DNA of 64,000 bases from Pseudaeromonas sp963677375 (GCA_963677375.2 CAXXIF010000009.1:186001-250000); one strand, 5' to 3'. Counted from the first letter of the stretch, positions 1 to 9,601 are shown. Numbers and translations are program-made. Notes: generated by a model not told the origin, from the letters alone.

Positions 1-744
1 AGCGGCATCGGCAAGCAGAGTTGGCATCTCTTCAAGGGTCATCCAGCCCCAATCCCCACCCTCGAGGGCCTTGGGGCCGGCGCTTTCTGCGATGGCAATT
101 TTCTTGAAATCAGCCCCTTGCTTGAGTTGCTGCAGGATTTTTTCGGCTTTCTGCGTGACGCGAGCCTGTTCATCGGCATCTGCGGAAGAGGAGAGCGCGA
201 GCATGATATGGCCGACATGATATTGCTGTTGCTTGTCGCCTTGAGTCTGCAGCATCTTGACGACCTGCTGAACTTCCTGATCGGAGATGTTGATTCGTTG
301 ACGCATCTGGTTGCGACGGACTTCGCTCATCAGCAGTTCACGGCGCACCTGGTCCCGGAATTGGGCTTCACTGAGGCCATCCGCGGCGGCTTCTTTTTTG
401 AGCTCATCCATCGAGATCTTTTGGTCGGCGGCAATGGAGGCGATCGCTTGATCGAGTTGACTATCCCCGACACGCAGCCCCTGACGCTCCGCCAACTGGA
501 CAACTAGGCTTTCACCAATCAAGCGGTCTAATGCCTGTTTTCGCAGCTGGTTATATTCGGGCAGGGGTTGACCGCTGGCGGCCGCATCGTGCTGCACCTT
601 GGCAATCAAGGTATCCAGTTGGCTTGCCAGCACTACATCCTGATTGACGACGGCGACCACGCGATCCAGTGTGGCGGCCTGGCTGGTCAGGCTGATCCCC
701 GCCAATAAGGCCAGGGTGAAAAATTTATACATAGTTTTCTTCAT
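1..744 (-). CDS. surA: Periplasmic chaperone / peptidyl-prolyl isomerase SurA (partial)
   Basis: SurA escorts unfolded outer-membrane proteins through the periplasm to the BAM complex. The 248 visible residues begin MKKTMYKFF with a signal peptide ending near SQA (about residue 23), followed by LDRVVAVVNQDVV, the hallmark start of the SurA N-domain, and a long helical region. At about residue 200 the sequence HVGHIMLALSS opens the first parvulin domain. The C-terminal part lies beyond the left edge of the window. The start at 744 is chosen because it gives a normal signal peptide. The gene sits 29 bp downstream of lptD on the same strand, the usual lptD-surA arrangement, so the two are probably co-transcribed. 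Identification is firm; only the missing 3' end limits it. Confidence 0.95.
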   Translation of the reverse strand, partial: MKKTMYKFFTLALLAGISLTSQAATLDRVVAVVNQDVVLASQLDTLIAKVQHDAAASGQPLPEYNQLRKQALDRLIGESLVVQLAERQGLRVGDSQLDQAIASIAADQKISMDELKKEAAADGLSEAQFRDQVRRELLMSEVRRNQMRQRINISDQEVQQVVKMLQTQGDKQQQYHVGHIMLALSSSADADEQARVTQKAEKILQQLKQGADFKKIAIAESAGPKALEGGDWGWMTLEEMPTLLADAA

Positions 745-773
745 CAATCTCATTCCGGGTCTATGACCGAAGA

Positions 774-3113
774 TTAGTCATTCAGGTTAAATGGACGTGT
801 ATAAGGCAACAGTTGGGTATTCAGGGTGTAATTAGTCCCAGAGCCCACACTGCCTAGCCCTTTCATCTGGAATTGCAAACCGAAGCGAGTTTCTGGCTCC
901 GCGGTCAGTGTGACGTTATCGGGTTTGTTTTCCTGCTCAAGAACCAGATCCAGACTCCAGCAGCAGGAGTCGTAACGCAGTCCCACAAGGCGGTCGATAT
1001 TCAAACTTTGCTGCATATCGTAGTAATAGGCGGCAATGGCCTGCCACTTCTTGTTAATTGGTATGGCTGTCAGTGCCCCCACCTGACTCATGTCGGTTTG
1101 TTCATAGGGAGAGCTGACGACTATGTTTCCTTCTCGTACATACCGGTAATTGAGCTGCCCCATAAAATCATTCTGCCGATACTCAACGGCACCGCTACCG
1201 TGGGACAGCGTCTTTTCTTCGGTATTGTAAAGCATGCGCGCCTTGAGGAACCAGGGATCGCTGGGGTGGACATCGCCCTCGAAGGTCAGTAACGAGCGAG
1301 AATTGGTAGCCTGGGTTTCATTCGGGAGCAGTGTGACTCGCGGTTTGGTCAGCGAATAGGCCTGCCCGACGGTGACCCGTACCCGTTCCACGCTCTGATC
1401 ATCGAACACCCGGCTGGTCAAACCCAGGCTGACGTTGTTGGCGTCACTGATCCGATCCAGACCCGCGAAGCGGTGATCGCTAAACAGACTGTAGTAATCC
1501 GGCAGTATATTGGTGGTATCAAACAGACCTATGTCGTCCTGGTTCTGGTAGGGGACATAGTGATACTGAACTTCCGGCTCCAGGGTCTGGGTGTACAACT
1601 GGCTATTCCAGTTTCCAACTCGATCGAAAACCAAACCGCCTTTCACCCGCGCGGAGGGTAGGGTGCGATTGACGCTTGATGCCAAGTTACCAAAACCTTG
1701 CTGCAGGTAATAAGGGTCCAGATCCTCAGGCAGCTCCTGTTCGTAGTGGCTATACATCAGCTTGAACTGGCTCTCGAGGCTGTAGCCTGCGGCGGTGGCT
1801 AAGGGGATCGTTATTTCTGGCTCCGCATGAAATCTGGTACCGGTATAAGACTTGTGCAGATCAGACGAGTGAGTAAAGCGAGTCAATTCGCTGGAAAAAG
1901 AGCTCTCATACCAGTTGCCTGTCTGGTAGGCGTTGTAGTTGAGGCGTGGCAGCATCTTGTGAGGCTGCAGGGCGTCAGGTAACAGGATCTGGTAGTCACG
2001 AACTTCACCACTGACATTCCACTGTTCCTGATAGAAACCACCCGACAGTGACTGCATCAACTGGTTGTCGACGCCGCTGGAAACCGGTGGGGATAAGTCA
2101 TTGAAATAGTTATAGTCGTTCATGCCAACCCGGGTGACGTCGGCCTTGAGACGCAGGCTGTCGTCATACAGTCTGGACTGGTGGTTCAAATTGACTAGCC
2201 AGCGGGAGTCGATATTGGCATCGGATGCCTTGGCTCGGCGATCTTCGCCCATGTATTCCGTGTACAGCTTGCCACTTTGTTCTTGCGTTGGCATATAGCG
2301 GAATTCGTTTTGCAACATGGTGCCACGGTTTTCTATGTAGCGAGGCGTCAGCGTCATGTCGTAATTGGGCGCTATGTTCCAGTAATAGGGGGTCCGCAGA
2401 TCGATCCCATTCGACGAACTGAAACCGAAGGTCGGGTAGAGCAGGCCAGATTTGCGCTCATCCTTGACGGGAAAGGTCATATAAGGCACGTAAAAGACAG
2501 GAACATCATAGAGCCAGAGTGTGGCATTCCAGGCTTCTCCGAATACCTCATTCTGATCGATCTTGACCGAGCTGGCCTTCAGCCACCACATTTCCTGGCC
2601 GGGCGGACAGGTAGTGAATTGTGCTGTGTTCAGCTCAAGCTGTCGTTGTTGTTCGTTCAGGGTGATTTGTTCGGCTTTACCGCGGGCCGGCGAGCTGTGT
2701 AACTGATATTCAGCCTTGTCGAGTCGGGTCTCACGGGTATCCAGATTGGAGTGCAGGGCATCATTGCTGCGCAATGTGACCTGTCCATCCTGATAGAAGA
2801 CATTTCCCTTGGCGGTCAGATCCCGGGTGACTTGATCCAGCTCGGTATAACGGGAACTCAGGGTCCGGATGCCCTGAAAAATTTGCACGTCGCCCCGGTA
2901 GATGGCTTTACCATCCTGAGTGGCCTCTGCGCTGTCGGCGTTCACTTCGACCGGCAGTTGATTAATATTGGCGGGTGTACTCTGTGCGGCAGGAACATCG
3001 CTGTAGCAGCGTTGATCGAAGATGCCAACACCATCCGCCGCCAGCACAGGCGCGGGTCCAAGCAGACTAGCCGCGATCACGGTACAGGTTAAAGCTAGGG
3101 TGCTATGAGTCAT
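774..3113 (-). CDS. lptD: LPS-assembly outer-membrane protein LptD
   Basis: LptD is the beta-barrel that, with the lipoprotein LptE, inserts lipopolysaccharide into the outer leaflet of the outer membrane. The 779-residue length is normal for the family. A signal peptide (residues 1 to about 25, ending VLAA) precedes an OstA-type periplasmic jellyroll (about 50-190) and a C-terminal barrel. Cysteines at residues 36, 169, 717 and 718 correspond in pattern to the four disulfide-forming cysteines of E. coli LptD. The gene is followed by surA on the same strand and is divergent from the amgK operon across 231 bp that must hold both promoters. Confidence 0.96.
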   Translation of the reverse strand: MTHSTLALTCTVIAASLLGPAPVLAADGVGIFDQRCYSDVPAAQSTPANINQLPVEVNADSAEATQDGKAIYRGDVQIFQGIRTLSSRYTELDQVTRDLTAKGNVFYQDGQVTLRSNDALHSNLDTRETRLDKAEYQLHSSPARGKAEQITLNEQQRQLELNTAQFTTCPPGQEMWWLKASSVKIDQNEVFGEAWNATLWLYDVPVFYVPYMTFPVKDERKSGLLYPTFGFSSSNGIDLRTPYYWNIAPNYDMTLTPRYIENRGTMLQNEFRYMPTQEQSGKLYTEYMGEDRRAKASDANIDSRWLVNLNHQSRLYDDSLRLKADVTRVGMNDYNYFNDLSPPVSSGVDNQLMQSLSGGFYQEQWNVSGEVRDYQILLPDALQPHKMLPRLNYNAYQTGNWYESSFSSELTRFTHSSDLHKSYTGTRFHAEPEITIPLATAAGYSLESQFKLMYSHYEQELPEDLDPYYLQQGFGNLASSVNRTLPSARVKGGLVFDRVGNWNSQLYTQTLEPEVQYHYVPYQNQDDIGLFDTTNILPDYYSLFSDHRFAGLDRISDANNVSLGLTSRVFDDQSVERVRVTVGQAYSLTKPRVTLLPNETQATNSRSLLTFEGDVHPSDPWFLKARMLYNTEEKTLSHGSGAVEYRQNDFMGQLNYRYVREGNIVVSSPYEQTDMSQVGALTAIPINKKWQAIAAYYYDMQQSLNIDRLVGLRYDSCCWSLDLVLEQENKPDNVTLTAEPETRFGLQFQMKGLGSVGSGTNYTLNTQLLPYTRPFNLND

Positions 3114-3344
3114 TATCAGCTCTATGATTCCTGACGGCAGGCGAACCGGGTAAATAAAGAACAGTTGCCGACCGCGGGTTGTGCTTTGCGGGCCATTATT
3201 TTATGTTAGCGGGCAATGATAAAGCATTATTTCAATCAGGGCTAACGACCCGCATCGAGACAACGGGCTTATCTCTCTCACCATTCATTGCAGCATCAAC
3301 GACCAGGTATCAGGGCTAAGCAATGGCCCTGTTTTTATATCGAT

Positions 3345-4349
3345 ATGAATCAAGACCGCTTACAGGCTTTAACTCTCTGGGCTCGACGCTGTGAACAGGA
3401 CCCGCAACTGCATTTGCAGCTGGTTTCGGGCGATGCCAGTTTCCGCCGTTATTATCGCGCCCAGGGTCAAATCTGGGTGGATGCCCCGCCCCAGACCGAA
3501 AAAAATAGTGAGTTTATTCGTAATGCCCAGGCCTTGCAGCGGGCAAACATCGCCGCGCCTGTAGTGCGGGCTGTGGATCTGCAGCAGGGTTTCTTATGCG
3601 TCTCCGATCTGGGCGATACGTCGCTGCTGAGTCGTCTGGACAGGGGTTCGGTGCGTGATTGGTATACCAAGGCGATTGGCCTGTTGCCGGCAGTGGCCAG
3701 GGTTGACCTGCAGTTGGAACCCTTCGATGCCGATTTTATGGCCCGTGAAAACAGCATCTTCCCCGAGTGGTTGTTGGGGCAGCACCTGGGATTGACCCTG
3801 GATGCCGGGGAACGAGCGTTATTGGCGGATATCTTTTCCCAACTGACCGACAACAACCTGAGTCAGCCGCAGGTGGTGATGCATCGTGATTTCCACAGTC
3901 GCAACTTGATGGTTCTGGCCGATGACAGTCTGGCCGTGATCGATTTTCAGGATATGGTGCTGGGTCCGCTGACCTATGACCTGGTCTCGTTGATTAAAGA
4001 TTGTTATGTGCGCTGGCCGTTGTCGCTGGTGAACGACTGGGTGTCCATGGGTTATCAGATCTATCGGGATGCCGATCTGTTGGCCGGCATGGATGAAGCT
4101 CAATTCCGGCGCGCTTTGGCGCTGACGGGAATGCAGCGTCATCTCAAGGCGGCTGGCATCTTCTGCCGTCTGCACCACAGGGATGGTAAATCCGGTTATC
4201 TTAAGGATATTCCGCGCACCCTGTTTTACGTGTATGAAGTGGCTGCCGCCGAGCCGGCCCTGCAACCATTCGCCGACTGGCTGCTTCGCCGGGTGTTACC
4301 CCATTTCCCCTATCAGCCTGCCAGTGAGGTGACGTCATGCGAGCCATGA
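3345..4349 (+). CDS. amgK: Aminoglycoside-phosphotransferase-like kinase, probable anomeric N-acetylmuramate/N-acetylglucosamine kinase AmgK
   Basis: The 334-residue protein has an APH-type kinase fold. VVMHRDFHSRNLMV is the catalytic loop and VIDFQDMVLGP the metal-binding segment. In Pseudomonas AmgK phosphorylates the anomeric carbon of MurNAc and GlcNAc so that peptidoglycan sugars can be recycled straight to UDP-MurNAc. The assignment to AmgK rather than a generic phosphotransferase rests on the next gene, which overlaps by 13 bp and looks like the partner uridylyltransferase MurU. ATG 3345 (MNQDRLQAL) is preferred over an upstream TTG at 3288 because homology starts there; neither start has a clear ribosome-binding site. 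The same context occurs next to lptD in many gammaproteobacteria. Function is inferred from family and neighbour. Confidence 0.85.
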   Translation: MNQDRLQALTLWARRCEQDPQLHLQLVSGDASFRRYYRAQGQIWVDAPPQTEKNSEFIRNAQALQRANIAAPVVRAVDLQQGFLCVSDLGDTSLLSRLDRGSVRDWYTKAIGLLPAVARVDLQLEPFDADFMARENSIFPEWLLGQHLGLTLDAGERALLADIFSQLTDNNLSQPQVVMHRDFHSRNLMVLADDSLAVIDFQDMVLGPLTYDLVSLIKDCYVRWPLSLVNDWVSMGYQIYRDADLLAGMDEAQFRRALALTGMQRHLKAAGIFCRLHHRDGKSGYLKDIPRTLFYVYEVAAAEPALQPFADWLLRRVLPHFPYQPASEVTSCEP

Positions 4350-5050
4350 TTCTGGCGGCGGGACGGGGTGAGCGCATGCGTCCACTGACCGATGAGCTGC
4401 CCAAGCCATTGCTCTGCGTGGGTGGCAAACCATTGATTGTGCATCATATCGAAAAGTTGGCAGCAGCGGGTGTGCGGGAGTTGGTGATTAACCACGCCTG
4501 GCAAGGGGACAAGTTGGAAGCCGCACTGGGCGATGGTTCCGCGTTCGGCGTACATATCGTCTGGTCGCCGGAGGTGGCGGGTGGTCTGGAAACCGCAGGC
4601 GGGATACGTCAGGCCCTGCCGCTGCTGGGGGGCGATCCTTTTTTGGTGATCAATGGGGATATCTGGCTCGATTGTGACTATGCGCCATTGGTGCAACCAG
4701 CGCTGGGTCAGGATCTGGCCCATTTGTGGCTGGTCGCGAACCCGCCACAACATCCCCACGGTGATTTTACCCTGCGCGATGGCCGGGTTCTCGACCGGCC
4801 GGGGTTGACCTTCAGTGGCGTGGCGCTCTACCAGCCACGAGCCTTCGCCGAAGTCCCCTCCGGTAAGGTAGCATTGCGTCCCTGGTTTCAACGCTGGATA
4901 GCGGCGGATGCGGTAGGCGGCTCTTATCTGCAGGCCGACTGGCGGGATATTGGCACCCCCGAGCGGTTAGCCGAACTGGATGACCAGCTACAATGCCGGA
5001 TTGCCTCTGGTGGCATTCTCTCTCAAGGGGCGGTGGATCATGCACTATAA
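4337..5050 (+). CDS. murU: Nucleotidyltransferase, probable N-acetylmuramate-1-phosphate uridylyltransferase MurU
   Basis: The 237-residue protein starts MRAMILAAGRGERMRPLTD, the nucleotide-binding loop of sugar-1-phosphate nucleotidyltransferases, followed by the PKPLLCVGGKPLI signature. FLVINGDIW (about residues 103-111) carries the metal-binding aspartate, and the C-terminal DWRDIGTPERL motif is typical of short bacterial members. MurU converts MurNAc-1-phosphate and UTP into UDP-MurNAc, bypassing the fosfomycin-sensitive de novo route. The start codon lies 13 bp inside the end of amgK and the stop lies inside the start of djlA, so the three genes are translationally coupled. A mannose- or glucose-1-phosphate transferase is the alternative reading, but the amgK overlap favours MurU. 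Confidence 0.87.
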   Translation: MRAMILAAGRGERMRPLTDELPKPLLCVGGKPLIVHHIEKLAAAGVRELVINHAWQGDKLEAALGDGSAFGVHIVWSPEVAGGLETAGGIRQALPLLGGDPFLVINGDIWLDCDYAPLVQPALGQDLAHLWLVANPPQHPHGDFTLRDGRVLDRPGLTFSGVALYQPRAFAEVPSGKVALRPWFQRWIAADAVGGSYLQADWRDIGTPERLAELDDQLQCRIASGGILSQGAVDHAL

Positions 5051-5870
5051 AGGCAAGCTGATTGGCTTCTTGCTCGGACTCTGGCTGGGGCACTGGGTCG
5101 GCGCCCTGTTTGGTTTGTGGATCGGCCATGCCTACGACACAGGGATACGGCGTCGGCAGGGGTTCGGTTTTCGCCGGGTGCCGAGCCAAGCCGAACAGGC
5201 CCTGTTCTTTCATACTACCTTTGCGGTGATGGGGCATATCGCCAAAGCGGCGGGACGGGTCAGCGAACAGCAGATCCGCATCGCCAGCCTATTTATGGAT
5301 CGGATGCAGCTGCAGGGCGAGATCCGGCGCGAGGCTCAGGAATCTTTCCGTCAGGGCAAGGAGCCCGGTTATCCGCTGGATCAGGAGTTGGTCAGCTTTC
5401 GTCGAGCCTGCCGTGGGCAGATGGATCTGTTGCGGGTGTTTCTGGAGATCCAGCTGCAAGCGGCCTTTGCCGATGGCGCCCTACAGGGCGAGCAACGGCT
5501 TCGATTGCTGGAGGTGGCCGAGCTGCTGGGCTTCTCCCGCTGGGAGCTGGAGCAGTTTCTGGCCATGGCGGAGGCGGAGACCAGTTTTGGCCGTTATCAA
5601 CAGCGGGCGGGTGCTGGCCCGCAGGGAGCCGGATGGACGCCGCCACCACCCCGGAATCGTCTCAAGGATGCCTATACCCTGCTCGGGGTGACGGACGATG
5701 CCAGCGATAGTGAAGTGAAGAAGGCTTACCGCAAGCAGATGAGCAAGCATCATCCGGACAAGCTGGCCTCCCAGGGGCTGCCATCGGAGATGATGAATAT
5801 GGCCAAAGAGAAGACCCAGGAGATCCAGCAGGCTTGGGAGCTGATCAAACAACAACGGGGCTTGCGTTAG
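5040..5870 (+). CDS. djlA: Membrane-anchored DnaJ-like co-chaperone DjlA
   Basis: DjlA is an inner-membrane J-domain protein that stimulates DnaK. The 276 residues begin with a glycine-rich membrane helix (about 6-30, GFLLGLWLGHWVGALFGLWIG), the unusual DjlA-type transmembrane segment. A TerB-like helical central domain follows (about 55-190), then a linker and a C-terminal J domain (about 208-276) carrying the HPD tripeptide in KHHPDKLAS. ATG 5040 (MHYKGKL) is chosen because the membrane segment follows at once and AAGGGG lies about 10 bp upstream. It overlaps the murU stop by 11 bp. A strong terminator follows 34 bp after the stop. Confidence 0.94.
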   Translation: MHYKGKLIGFLLGLWLGHWVGALFGLWIGHAYDTGIRRRQGFGFRRVPSQAEQALFFHTTFAVMGHIAKAAGRVSEQQIRIASLFMDRMQLQGEIRREAQESFRQGKEPGYPLDQELVSFRRACRGQMDLLRVFLEIQLQAAFADGALQGEQRLRLLEVAELLGFSRWELEQFLAMAEAETSFGRYQQRAGAGPQGAGWTPPPPRNRLKDAYTLLGVTDDASDSEVKKAYRKQMSKHHPDKLASQGLPSEMMNMAKEKTQEIQQAWELIKQQRGLR

Positions 5871-5903
5871 GCACTGTCGGGCCGTGAGCATCCCCCAACA
5901 AAA

Positions 5904-5941
5904 AGAGGGAGGGCGGGTCATTCCGCCCTCCCTCTTTTTTT
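5904..5941 (+). terminator. Strong intrinsic terminator closing amgK-murU-djlA
   Basis: A perfect 13-bp GC-rich stem (arms 5904-5916 and 5923-5935) with a 6-nt loop is followed by a run of T. The A-run on the left side means it could also end leftward transcripts from the GH9-GH10 genes. Confidence 0.93.
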
Positions 5942-6031
5942 GTGTCTCTCGACCAACATGAGGTGTGGTCAAGAGATGGCTTGATGGGCGTTATTACAGC
6001 CACCGGGTTAAGAGCCGGTATGATTGCTGGA

Positions 6032-7129
6032 TTAAGGTGTGGCGTTGAGTGCCTCGCTCATTCCGGTCCAGGCTGGTTTGCGCTGGAAGTTGGCATCAAA
6101 CAGCAGGGGCCAGTCCGGGATCTTGTAATACCAGGGCGTCCAACTGAGGGCATCGGTCAATCCCCAGACAGTGATGCCACCGCGCAGCTCGGCGGGTACC
6201 GTACTCAGGTAGGCGGTGATTACCTCCCGATAACGCTGGCGCTGCGCTTCGGCCAATTCGGGTGTCAGGGCCGTGGCACTATTGTTGGGGTTCATGCGGA
6301 TGTCGAGTTCGGAGATGCGTACCTTCAGGCCCATGGCCACGCAACGACTAAACGCCTGGCGGATTTCGTTGGTGCTGGGCCAGTAGCGGTCAATATGCAT
6401 CTGGAAACCTATGCCATCGATGGGAATATTGCGGCTGCGAAAATCGGTGACCATCTTCAATACGGCATCGAGCTTCTTCGGCATGGCTTCGATGTTGTAG
6501 TCGTTGTAATAGAGCTCGGCATCCGGGTCGGCGGCACGAGCCAGGGTATAGGCCTTGGCCAGATAGTCGGGAATATGCGTCGACCAGATGCTGGAGCGTA
6601 GCGAGCCATCATCCAGAAAGGCCTCATTCACCACATCCCAGCTGCTGATCGAACTGCTGTAGTGACTGACGATGGTGGTGATGTGATCCGCCAGCATGCT
6701 CTCCCAGTTACCGCTGTAGTTAGTCATCCAGCCAGGCAGGGCGTTATGCCAGACCAGGGTATGGCCATGGATCTGCATGCGATTTTGTTGCGCAAACTGC
6801 ACCAGATAATCCCCATCGCTCCAGTTATAGCGTTGCTCTTGCGGGTGGATATATTCCGGCTTCATGATGTTTTCGGCGACTACCGAGCTGAATTCGCTGG
6901 CGGCCAGCTGACGCAACTGACTGGCTTGCGGGCTGTAGCGGATGCTGGATGCGGGCTCGAAATTGCCGACCCCCAATGCCACGCCGATGGGCAGACTGGT
7001 TTGCTGACGCAGTGCCGGGGATTCGGGTTGCGGCGGCGTGACGGATGAGGAGTCATTGCTTTGCCCCCCACCACAAGCGGCTAGGCCAATGGCGGCGGCG
7101 AGACAAAGATGATTTATCAATTTGGACAT
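6032..7129 (-). CDS. GH10 endo-1,4-beta-xylanase, lipoprotein
   Basis: The 365-residue protein is a glycoside hydrolase family 10 enzyme expected to cut internal beta-1,4-xylosidic bonds of xylan. An N-terminal signal ends in the lipobox LAAC with Cys19, so it is probably a lipid-anchored protein of the outer membrane. The TIM barrel (about 45-360) shows HGHTLVWHNALP (121-132), the acid/base motif VVNEAF with Glu169, and the nucleophile motif ISELDIR with Glu274. The domain is complete and carries no extra binding module. It lies 75 bp downstream of the GH9 gene on the same strand and has no operator copy of its own upstream, so it is probably transcribed with GH9. Activity on mixed plant glycans is an alternative substrate preference. 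Confidence 0.93.
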   Translation of the reverse strand: MSKLINHLCLAAAIGLAACGGGQSNDSSSVTPPQPESPALRQQTSLPIGVALGVGNFEPASSIRYSPQASQLRQLAASEFSSVVAENIMKPEYIHPQEQRYNWSDGDYLVQFAQQNRMQIHGHTLVWHNALPGWMTNYSGNWESMLADHITTIVSHYSSSISSWDVVNEAFLDDGSLRSSIWSTHIPDYLAKAYTLARAADPDAELYYNDYNIEAMPKKLDAVLKMVTDFRSRNIPIDGIGFQMHIDRYWPSTNEIRQAFSRCVAMGLKVRISELDIRMNPNNSATALTPELAEAQRQRYREVITAYLSTVPAELRGGITVWGLTDALSWTPWYYKIPDWPLLFDANFQRKPAWTGMSEALNATP

Positions 7130-7163
7130 GGGAAACCTGTTGGCAGAATGTAAGGAACGAGTA

Positions 7164-7188
7164 AGGTCCCGCTCTTGGAACGGGACCT
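7164..7188 (-). other. Intercistronic stem-loop between the GH9 and GH10 genes
   Basis: Arms AGGTCCCG (7164-7171) and CGGGACCT (7181-7188) form an 8-bp stem with a 9-nt loop. No T-run follows on the minus strand, so it looks like an mRNA processing or stabilising hairpin rather than an efficient terminator. Confidence 0.5.
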
Positions 7189-7204
7189 CATGACACTGTT
7201 GGGT

Positions 7205-9556
7205 TTAGCGGGTTAAGCCACCCTCATCCAGCACGCTGGCGGTCCAGAGGAAAGGGGCGTTCCAGTTGACGGTCACTTCGTTCAGAGTCCAGGCGCCGAT
7301 CTCGTCCTTCCAGCAGGTCTGACCGATGCACTTGCCCTTCATGGTAGAGGCCACTGGATCACTGAAGTTGATGGAGTTCGGGCCACCGGAGAGTACGCCT
7401 GGCGGTACCAGCGGAGAGGCTGGGTCAACCGGGTGCGCCCAGAATCTGTGGTGCGGATTCTTCAGCGCACGGGAGCCGTAACCCGAGACATAGGATTGAT
7501 CCAGCGGGTTACGTCCCAGCACATAATCCATGGCATCGGACATTGCTTGCAGGTACTTGCGCTCACCGGTGAAGTCATGGGCCAGGCCAAGGAAGATACT
7601 GCGGTTCATCAGGTTGGAGTTGGAGCCCCATGGGTATTCAGTGGCCTGATACGGGATCCGGTATCCTTCTTTGTCCACGCTCTGCTGATAGCCATCGGCG
7701 GCGGCTATGATGGCCGCGCGTGCCTTGGCAACCTCTTGTTTGCCGAGCTGGTTCGGGACCAGTGCCAGGGTGATGGTGCCGGCACTGCTGACGCCTTGCC
7801 AGTAGAGATCACCGGTCGCGTTTTTGTCACCCTTGGGGGCATCCAGATACAAAGGCGAATCCTGCAGTGCTTGCTTGTATTCCTTCTTACCTGTGGTGGT
7901 GAACAGCTCGGCCGCCGCCCAGTAGAACTCATCGCTCAGATGGGTATCGTCATAGGGGCCTGAGCCGACGAAGTTGTCGTAGGCATAGACATCCGGGTGA
8001 CGGTTAGCGGCCTTCCAGGCTTTTTCTGCAGCCTTCAGGCAACGCTCTGCATAGGCCGGATCCTGGGTTTTCCAGACGCGAGCGGACTGCGCGGCGGTGG
8101 CAGCCAGGTTGAGGGTGGCGGCGGTACTCGGCTGGCTGAGATAACGCGGCTGCGGATCCTTATGCGGTGGCAGTGGCATGCCGGTCCAGGCTTCATCCGC
8201 TACCTTGTGGAACACCATACCGGAGGCATCGATCTCGGTCAGTTGCAGCTTATCCAACTGCTTGGATTGATCGCCTACCGGTACTGAGGTCTTCTTGCCA
8301 TCCGGCACCTGCATGGAGAGGAAGAAATCCATCATCCAGCGCGCTTCATCCAGCAGATCGTTTTTGCCATTGCCTTGTTCCGGGATCTTCACCTTGCCAT
8401 CGGCAAAGGCGCTCTTGTCGCCGCTCTTGGCCAACTGTTCACGTTCGTACAGGTTCATCAGGGTCCAGACAGAAATACCGCCATTGACCACATACTTACC
8501 CTGATCGCCGGCATCGTACCAACCGCCGGTGACATCCAGGGAGAAGTCGCATCCCGGCCATTGATTGCCTTTGGCATCCTGTTTATTGAAGCAGGTGACC
8601 TTCTCGGGTTTGTGACCGGCTGGGCGTGCCAGATCCGGACGTTGCACGTATTTGGCCTCGATGTTGATACCGCTGCGTTGCTGGTAGAAGAAGGAGAGGG
8701 CGTCATATTTCATGCGGTGATAGATGTCATCGCCAATGCTGAACGGATGACTCTTTTGCCCTGCCACTTCGAGCACCAAACCGTTGGCCGGAGTTGTCAC
8801 TTGGCTGAAGTCGGCAATTTGCACCTGCTCACCGGAGGCGGCATTCAAGCCAAACGGCTGGGTTTTGCCTTCGGCGAGGACTTCGCCCTGGGCACTCAAT
8901 AACTTCCAGGCGAGAGGCTCCTTGGCATCGGTAGCTATGGTGGCGCGTTTTTGCGCCAGGCTCAGATAACCCACCTGATTGACGCGCACCGTCGCCAGGT
9001 CTGATTTTTTGTTCAAGCTCGGGCCGATCAACGAGACATCCCCCACACAGATGGTGGTTGGCGTTTGGGTGCCCATCTGGAATTGGAGCTGGGTTTTTTC
9101 ATCCGTGGCGGATGGCGTGAATTTGATATCAAAGGGCTTGGCGGTGCTGCCGAGCTCTATGTCCTGCACCATGTAGTTGGTATAGGGCGCACCGTCATGC
9201 TGGACCAGGGCTTTCATGTGCACGTTATTCTTGGCCATTGCCTTGAAATGCACGCTGTAGGTTTGTCCCTCGACCAGGGCAATACCGGATTGACCGAGGA
9301 TCACATCCCAAGGATTGGCGCCAGATTCAGTGAAGGTCGCACATCCCATCTGATTTTCAACGCCCAGAGTGGCGCCAGCTGTCCACCAGCCATCAGTGCC
9401 ATTAAACCCGCCATTGTTCAGCAGTTCTTCACTCGGGCCTGCAGATGCGGCTCCAGCTGCAGCCGTTCCAGTGCTGGAGCTTCTCGGGGCGCAGCCATGC
9501 AATCCGATGGTGCACGACAGGACCAGCGCCAGGGTGCTGAGTCGAGATGTATTCAT
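7205..9556 (-). CDS. GH9 cellulase (endoglucanase/cellodextrinase) lipoprotein with N-terminal CBM
   Basis: The 783-residue family 9 glycoside hydrolase should hydrolyse beta-1,4-glucan with inversion. Modules in order: signal peptide with probable lipoprotein Cys22 (LHGC), an Ala/Ser/Gly linker, a CBM4/9-like beta-sandwich (about 44-178), a CelD-N Ig-like domain (about 187-272), and the (alpha/alpha)6 catalytic domain (about 280-775). Catalytic features are GGWYDAGDQGKY with Asp348 and Asp351, GRNPLDQSYVSGYG, NPHHR, and the C-terminal LNEVTVNWN with proton donor Glu760. The ATG at 9556 has AAAGAGG upstream. Its 650-bp upstream region contains operator copies, a CRP-like site and a leader terminator. 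It heads an operon with the GH10 xylanase. A predicted outer-membrane anchor fits cell-associated cellulose or glucan degradation. Confidence 0.93.
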   Translation of the reverse strand: MNTSRLSTLALVLSCTIGLHGCAPRSSSTGTAAAGAASAGPSEELLNNGGFNGTDGWWTAGATLGVENQMGCATFTESGANPWDVILGQSGIALVEGQTYSVHFKAMAKNNVHMKALVQHDGAPYTNYMVQDIELGSTAKPFDIKFTPSATDEKTQLQFQMGTQTPTTICVGDVSLIGPSLNKKSDLATVRVNQVGYLSLAQKRATIATDAKEPLAWKLLSAQGEVLAEGKTQPFGLNAASGEQVQIADFSQVTTPANGLVLEVAGQKSHPFSIGDDIYHRMKYDALSFFYQQRSGINIEAKYVQRPDLARPAGHKPEKVTCFNKQDAKGNQWPGCDFSLDVTGGWYDAGDQGKYVVNGGISVWTLMNLYEREQLAKSGDKSAFADGKVKIPEQGNGKNDLLDEARWMMDFFLSMQVPDGKKTSVPVGDQSKQLDKLQLTEIDASGMVFHKVADEAWTGMPLPPHKDPQPRYLSQPSTAATLNLAATAAQSARVWKTQDPAYAERCLKAAEKAWKAANRHPDVYAYDNFVGSGPYDDTHLSDEFYWAAAELFTTTGKKEYKQALQDSPLYLDAPKGDKNATGDLYWQGVSSAGTITLALVPNQLGKQEVAKARAAIIAAADGYQQSVDKEGYRIPYQATEYPWGSNSNLMNRSIFLGLAHDFTGERKYLQAMSDAMDYVLGRNPLDQSYVSGYGSRALKNPHHRFWAHPVDPASPLVPPGVLSGGPNSINFSDPVASTMKGKCIGQTCWKDEIGAWTLNEVTVNWNAPFLWTASVLDEGGLTR

Positions 9557-9589
9557 GTGTTACCTCTTTGATAGCAGACGGAAAATTAT

Positions 9590-9601
9590 CGAGTCGATTT
9601 C
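9590..9601. promoter_or_regulatory. Weak LacI-type operator half-site upstream of GH9
   Basis: CGAGTCGATTTC matches GAAATCGATTTC at 8 of 12 positions, with one arm intact. It lies 34 bp before the GH9 start codon. Confidence 0.35.

Noticed and set aside
2277..2702. Plus-strand open frames inside lptD
   Set aside because: They lie antisense to a full-length, well-recognised gene, have no ribosome-binding site and no family resemblance.
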